Source: Hydrogenothermus sp. (GTDB lineage: Bacteria > Aquificota > Aquificia > Aquificales > Hydrogenothermaceae). From it: a DNA stretch of 6,858 nt. The notes under the pieces were generated by a model. The model worked only from the letters and a program-made list of their open reading frames with translations, did no database searches and had not been told where the DNA came from. The position numbers were made by a program, and so were the translations under genes. Positions 6,760 to 6,858 of the stretch are shown here, in pieces. The number at the start of each line of letters is the position of its first letter. The first letter of the stretch is position 1. The stretch covers positions 1 to 6,858 of the forward strand of contig QNYP01000009.1 in NCBI GenBank assembly GCA_003978675.1, given 5' to 3'.

Positions 6760-6858
6760 TTTGTTTTACAGTTGTACAGAGTATGTAGAAAATATAGGAA
6801 AAAAAGATATAAAGTTCGTCCCAAAAACTGAAAAATATGGAAGCTATACATTCGTTAT
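6760..6858 (+). repeat. Inverted partial copy of the lipoprotein gene at the right end (probable chimera)
   Basis: These 99 bases are the exact reverse complement of 6576-6674 (position p pairs with 13434-p, no mismatch), with 85 bases between the arms. Read on the + strand they encode lipoprotein residues from about Leu19 through the lipobox Cys (TGT at 6773-6775) to Val49, without start or stop, so this is not a second gene. Similarity ends abruptly between 6759 and 6760: the base pairing with 6675 and those beyond it do not match. Any junction microhomology would lie in the T-rich start of the copy and cannot be measured without the true upstream sequence. As at the left end, the best explanation is an inverted amplification or assembly chimera. 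Confidence 0.93.

Noticed and set aside
6576..6858. A natural hairpin, attenuator or inverted-repeat element at the lipoprotein gene
   Set aside because: The arms are 99 bp of perfect identity beginning inside codons and including the lipobox region. No element would need coding sequence as an arm, and the left end shows the same kind of anomaly.

Overview
This window looks like a short stretch of an AT-rich bacterial chromosome carrying four tightly packed housekeeping genes on the + strand and one small lipoprotein gene converging on them. The strongly AT-rich sequence, heavy use of AGA/ATA/AAA codons and Lys/Glu/Ile-rich proteins fit a low-GC thermophile. The DXS protein is close to what I remember of Aquifex DXS, so I infer an Aquificota member, most likely of the low-GC Hydrogenothermaceae (Sulfurihydrogenibium/Persephonella type). 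That assignment comes from memory and not from a search.

Layout: 1-123 is an inverted copy of the interior of the first gene. 124-1908 is dxs (isoprenoid precursor synthesis), missing its N-terminus. 1909-2532 is tmk (dTMP kinase), starting on the base after the dxs stop. 2536-5139 is glnD (PII uridylyltransferase/uridylyl-removing enzyme), 3 nt after tmk. 5132-6289 is a MidA/NDUFAF7-family methyltransferase with a TTG start, overlapping glnD by 8 nt. After 12 nt the opposing gene (6302-6727, - strand) encodes a small lipoprotein of unknown function. 6760-6858 is an inverted copy of the interior of that gene. No non-coding gap exceeds 300 bases, and I saw no RNA gene, CRISPR array, IS element or phage gene.

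The four + strand genes look like one transcription unit with translational coupling. They do not form a pathway: MEP isoprenoid synthesis, dTTP supply, nitrogen signalling and a methyltransferase linked in mitochondria to complex I assembly. Such mixed operons are known in Aquifex-type genomes.

The most notable signal is that both ends of the window fold back on themselves: 123 bp and 99 bp of perfect inverted duplication, each beginning inside a gene. This is the signature of inverted chimeras formed during multiple displacement amplification (single-cell or low-input DNA) or of a similar assembly error. I therefore read the window as a whole contig with chimeric ends and treat only about 124-6759 as genuine chromosome. 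I did not find a new defence, mobile or regulatory system.
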